Source: CAYVTV01 sp964526475 (GTDB lineage: Bacteria; Bacteroidota; Bacteroidia; Bacteroidales; GCA-2748055). Taken from it: DNA of 9,263 bases. Numbering within the stretch: the first letter of the stretch is position 1; every line of letters begins with the position of its first letter. The notes beneath the pieces are model-generated. The model did no database searches, had not been told where the DNA came from, and saw nothing but the letters and a program-made list of their open reading frames with translations. The DNA lies in the NCBI GenBank assembly GCA_964526475.1, contig CAZGKF010000074.1:1-9263 (forward strand), in the 5' to 3' direction. Positions 7,066 through 9,263 of the stretch are shown piece after piece. The position numbers and the translations under genes were made by a program.

Positions 7066-7770
7066 ATGAAATATTTATTGATCTTATTCATATTATTACT
7101 GTCTTGCAGCCTGTTCAATTCTGTAAATGCACAGGCAGATATGCCTTCCGATTCAGCAACAATTAAAGATGTTGATGGAAATATTTATCATACTGTTATC
7201 ATTGGCCAACAGCAATGGATGGCAGAGAACCTGAAAACAACCCGATATAATGATGGCACTCCTATAGCCTGTCCCGGCACTGATAATTCAGCCTGGAGTA
7301 AAAGTTTAACCGGGGCTTATGCCTGGTATAATAATGATGAGGCTACCTACAGGGATACCTATGGTGCTCTTTATAACTGGTATGCTGTAAATACCGGGAA
7401 ACTTTGTCCGGCGGGCTGGCATGTACCCTCTGATGCCGAATGGACAATCCTGGTCAATCATCTTGGTGGAGGTTACAAAGCAGGAGGTAAAATCAAAAAT
7501 GTCGGTACGGCACATTGGAATGCCCCTAATATAGAAGCAAAAAATGAAAGCGGCTTTTCTGCCCTTCCAGGCGGGGGCAGGGACTTCAGCGGTCGTTTCT
7601 ACGAAATGGGCAGCCTTGGTCGCTGGGGTACTTCCTCTGAATATGATAACCGGTATGTCTGGGGTATCGGAGTATTTAATTCCCATAGCAATGTTAACCG
7701 TTATGTCCATCTTAAGGAGGGAGGGTTTTCAGTTCGGTGTGTCAAAAATTCACAGGCCGTTTTACAATAA
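7066..7770 (+). CDS. FISUMP-domain secreted protein (Fibrobacter succinogenes major paralogous domain)
   Basis: This 234-residue exported protein consists of a signal sequence and a single FISUMP domain. The hydrophobic start (4-17) is followed by SVNA|QA, a likely signal peptidase I site after A22. LLSC at residues 11-14 could alternatively act as a lipobox, so anchoring is uncertain. The domain spans about 31-228 and shows the family's typical blocks: IKDVDGNIYHTVIIGQQQWMA, ENLKTTRYNDGTPI, GAYAWYNND, YGALYNWYAVNTGKLCPAGW, HVPSDAEW, NESGFSALPGGGRD and the ending FSVRCVKN. Members occur in large paralogous sets in Fibrobacter and Bacteroidota, are surface or secreted proteins, and have no established enzymatic activity. 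Some are attached to other domains; this one stands alone. It lies downstream of a terminator and a structured region, so it is probably a separate transcript rather than part of the susCD operon. Confidence 0.9.
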   Translation: MKYLLILFILLLSCSLFNSVNAQADMPSDSATIKDVDGNIYHTVIIGQQQWMAENLKTTRYNDGTPIACPGTDNSAWSKSLTGAYAWYNNDEATYRDTYGALYNWYAVNTGKLCPAGWHVPSDAEWTILVNHLGGGYKAGGKIKNVGTAHWNAPNIEAKNESGFSALPGGGRDFSGRFYEMGSLGRWGTSSEYDNRYVWGIGVFNSHSNVNRYVHLKEGGFSVRCVKNSQAVLQ

Positions 7771-7805
7771 ATTTATTATTAATGGTATGCCAGGATAGTA
7801 GAATT

Positions 7806-7813
7806 TACTTTTG
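7806..7813 (+). promoter_or_regulatory. Possible Bacteroidota -7 element upstream of the susD stub
   Basis: TACTTTTG at 7806-7813 fits the TAnnTTTG -7 consensus of the Bacteroidota primary sigma factor. No good TTTG is found at the -33 position, and the following ATG at 7949 is about 135 bases away, so the leader would be long. A match of this length is expected by chance in A+T-rich DNA. Confidence 0.2.
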
Positions 7814-7948
7814 ATAATATTATTATTTAGCTGTTATGTATTTAATTTTCATTCTTTTATTAGTTCGTTATAATTTTATTTCACGCATAGATTTATAGAA
7901 GCAATGTGTTCATAATTAACATATTGCTTAATAATAATGAATTAAATC

Positions 7949-8242
7949 ATGAAGATAAAAACATTTTTTATTTTATTTGTGTTGATTGCTTTGTTATCGG
8001 CTGCTGCAATGTTTCTCACGTTCCATTCCTGTACCAGGTTGGAAGAAGAAATTAGCGGCATGAAGCTTTTTGAACTCAATTCAGAAGTCTCAATAGAGGC
8101 TGCTTTGGCGCCAATATATGGCGCGTTAAGGGATGCTTACAGAAACCCTATTCAAAGAATTACAACCTTTGGCGGGGATGATATTACGACTTGGTGGGCT
8201 GGTGCTAAAAATAATCCAAGAATATTTGACAGTTTTAATTAG
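7949..8242 (+). pseudogene. 5' fragment of a second SusD-family lipoprotein gene, cut off by an IS
   Basis: The frame encodes 97 residues and stops at TAG. It has a lipoprotein signal (hydrophobic 6-25, then FHSC with C28 as the likely lipid-bearing cysteine) and then follows the mature N-terminus of the intact SusD at 5205-6734. Shared stretches include LEE-IS after the cysteine, AALAP-Y, DDITTWWAG (77-85) and R-FD-F at the end. The match stops where the frame ends. A SusD protein needs about 500 residues, so roughly four fifths is missing, including the whole C-terminal domain. The nucleotide sequence has diverged clearly from the intact gene, so it is an older paralogue and not a recent duplicate. 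No susC lies directly upstream. The missing part may lie beyond the insertion sequence, outside the window. Confidence 0.85.
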
Positions 8243-9263
8243 TGCCTGAAAGAAAACTCTTTACTTTTTGAATTTTTACTTGTTTGTTCATTTTCATTGG
8301 CAATTGATCGTGTAAAAATCAAGCCATAATAGATTTTTTACTTGAAATCTCCTCTTATCTCATCCCATTTGTTCAGTTATGGTCATAATTTCTGATTTTC
8401 AGACATACCTTTCCCATTGAGAATAATAAAGTTTATATATTGTAATGGTGGCTAAGCCGCTGTATTATACTCTTTATCAGCTATGTACATGGATATCCTT
8501 TGAACTGCAATCAACTCTTGCCCAATACGCCGCAGGTTATACGCTGCCACGGCCAGTCCGATATATCGCCTGAAATTAGGATATCCCCGGTCGGGACATC
8601 GATCCAGTCCCCTGCATTCCAATTCATTAATATTTGATTCAACTGCACTGTGTTTATTTCTCAGACGTTTAAAATACCGTTGGCCCTCTTCCTCCTGCTC
8701 CAATTTATTGCACTTCCCCTTTTTTGGCATAATTACTTTTTCAACCCTTTCTTCCAAAAACTTCTTGTTATTCTTGTGCCAGAAACCTTTGTCAAAACTC
8801 CAGCTCTTAACACGAGATAAACTGGTAATACGCTCTGCCAAAGGTTGTACAATCTCAGTATCATTTTGGTAGTCCATGATCCGGTAGTCTACTATCAGGT
8901 TGAACTGATCTGTAGTGATGGCCAGCTTCTTTCCAAGCTCCACGTTGGGGTACAACTTCCCCTTGGTGATCCATTCGGTATACTGCTCGAAAATGGAAAA
9001 TATCTTTTCCTGGTGTGGAATTTGTTCCCCTTTTATTACCCTGCGATCAAGTAAATCAACATGCTTTGCCAACAATCTCATCAGCCTCTCCAGTTCAAGA
9101 ATGGTCAACAGGTCTGTATTGTCACTTACCGGTAAATCCCCTTTTGATCTTTCAAGTTTATCCAGTAATGCACGGGCTTTGGACAGGTAAACGCGAACTG
9201 CATGCTTTACTGTAACCAGAAAATAAATATGTTCTAAAATCGGAAAATAACGATGTACTGTTT
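8240..9263 (-). mobile_element. Insertion sequence, transposase 3' end and outer end (partial)
   Basis: The susD similarity ends at about 8240 and a minus-strand transposase gene begins its 3' end at 8452, so one end of an insertion sequence must lie between. The most economical boundary is near TTAGTGCCTGAAAG at 8239-8252, just where the susD match is lost. The stop codon of the susD stub would then come from the element itself. The other end is beyond the right edge, so the terminal inverted repeat and the target duplication cannot be read. Positions 8243-8451 hold no gene and are probably the element's noncoding end. Confidence 0.6.
8452..9263 (-). CDS. DDE-type transposase, ISNCY-like, C-terminal part (runs off the window edge)
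   Basis: The minus-strand frame is open from the right window edge to its stop at 8452-8454. This gives 269 complete codons of the C-terminal part of a transposase, and the start is outside. A TTG at 9106-9108 could be mistaken for a start, but the frame continues upstream without a stop (reading, for example, KARALLDKLERSKGDLPVSDNTD), so it is internal. The pattern GKLYPNVELGKKLAITTDQFNLIVDYRIM, then SWSFDKGF, then VIMPKKGK, then NKHSAVESNINELECRGLDRC and AAYNLRRIG fits the family that NCBI annotation calls ISNCY transposases. The aspartate of FDKGF and the glutamate of HSAVESNINELE are the likely second and third catalytic residues. The first aspartate should lie in the missing N-terminal part. 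The visible part has no frameshift. Confidence 0.85.
   Translation of the reverse strand, partial: TVHRYFPILEHIYFLVTVKHAVRVYLSKARALLDKLERSKGDLPVSDNTDLLTILELERLMRLLAKHVDLLDRRVIKGEQIPHQEKIFSIFEQYTEWITKGKLYPNVELGKKLAITTDQFNLIVDYRIMDYQNDTEIVQPLAERITSLSRVKSWSFDKGFWHKNNKKFLEERVEKVIMPKKGKCNKLEQEEEGQRYFKRLRNKHSAVESNINELECRGLDRCPDRGYPNFRRYIGLAVAAYNLRRIGQELIAVQRISMYIADKEYNTAA

Noticed and set aside
7306..7710. 134-codon minus-strand open frame
   Set aside because: It lies wholly antisense to the well-supported FISUMP gene and has no family resemblance or signal of its own.
9106..9108. TTG as the start of the transposase
   Set aside because: The same minus-strand frame continues without a stop to position 9263 and keeps plausible protein character, so this codon is internal and the gene is cut by the window edge.
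8845..9215. Three plus-strand open frames opposite the transposase
   Set aside because: They mirror the transposase coding strand, overlap each other in different frames and show no domain.

Overview
The window looks like a piece of a Bacteroidota chromosome, probably a free-living or gut-type member of the Bacteroidales/Marinilabiliales side. The evidence is a complete FecR-type anti-sigma regulator, SusC-type TonB-dependent transporter and SusD-type lipoprotein set, a FISUMP-domain secreted protein, A+T-rich intergenic DNA and starts without clear Shine-Dalgarno sequences. The assignment below phylum level is a guess from general gene character, not from a marker gene.

Layout from left to right. 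Positions 1-614 hold no credible gene and are built from repeats: two copies of a 55-bp block (1-55 and 273-327), a small palindrome, a purine-rich minisatellite of 8-bp units (133-189), and two tandem copies of a 57-bp unit that each contain an 11-bp-stem hairpin (357-413 and 419-475), with a third partial copy just before the first gene. Then come fecR (615-1748), a 133-bp spacer with a hairpin and a possible ECF-type promoter, susC (1882-5184) and, 20 bp later, susD (5205-6734). A terminator-like hairpin with a T-rich tail follows at 6763-6820. Next is a 330-bp gap whose right half (about 6918-7005) can fold into several competing or pseudoknotted helices, then a FISUMP-domain secreted protein (7066-7770). 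After it lies the 5' stub of a second, divergent susD (7949-8242), which breaks off where an insertion sequence begins. The transposase of that element is on the minus strand and runs off the right edge of the window.

How the genes work together. The SusC protein carries an N-terminal STN signalling domain in front of its carboxypeptidase-like domain, plug and barrel, and a membrane-spanning FecR lies directly upstream. This is the arrangement of a transporter that senses its own substrate and signals through FecR to an ECF sigma factor. The sigma factor gene is not in the window. SusD would be the surface lid of the SusC channel. No glycoside hydrolase, protease, sulfatase or other degradative enzyme lies in the window, so the substrate cannot be named. 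The FISUMP protein is exported but appears to be a separate transcription unit.

I found no clearly new multi-gene system. The observations most worth checking are the structured region upstream of the FISUMP gene, the hairpin/promoter candidate between fecR and susC, the tandem hairpin repeats upstream of fecR, and the IS-disrupted second susD.
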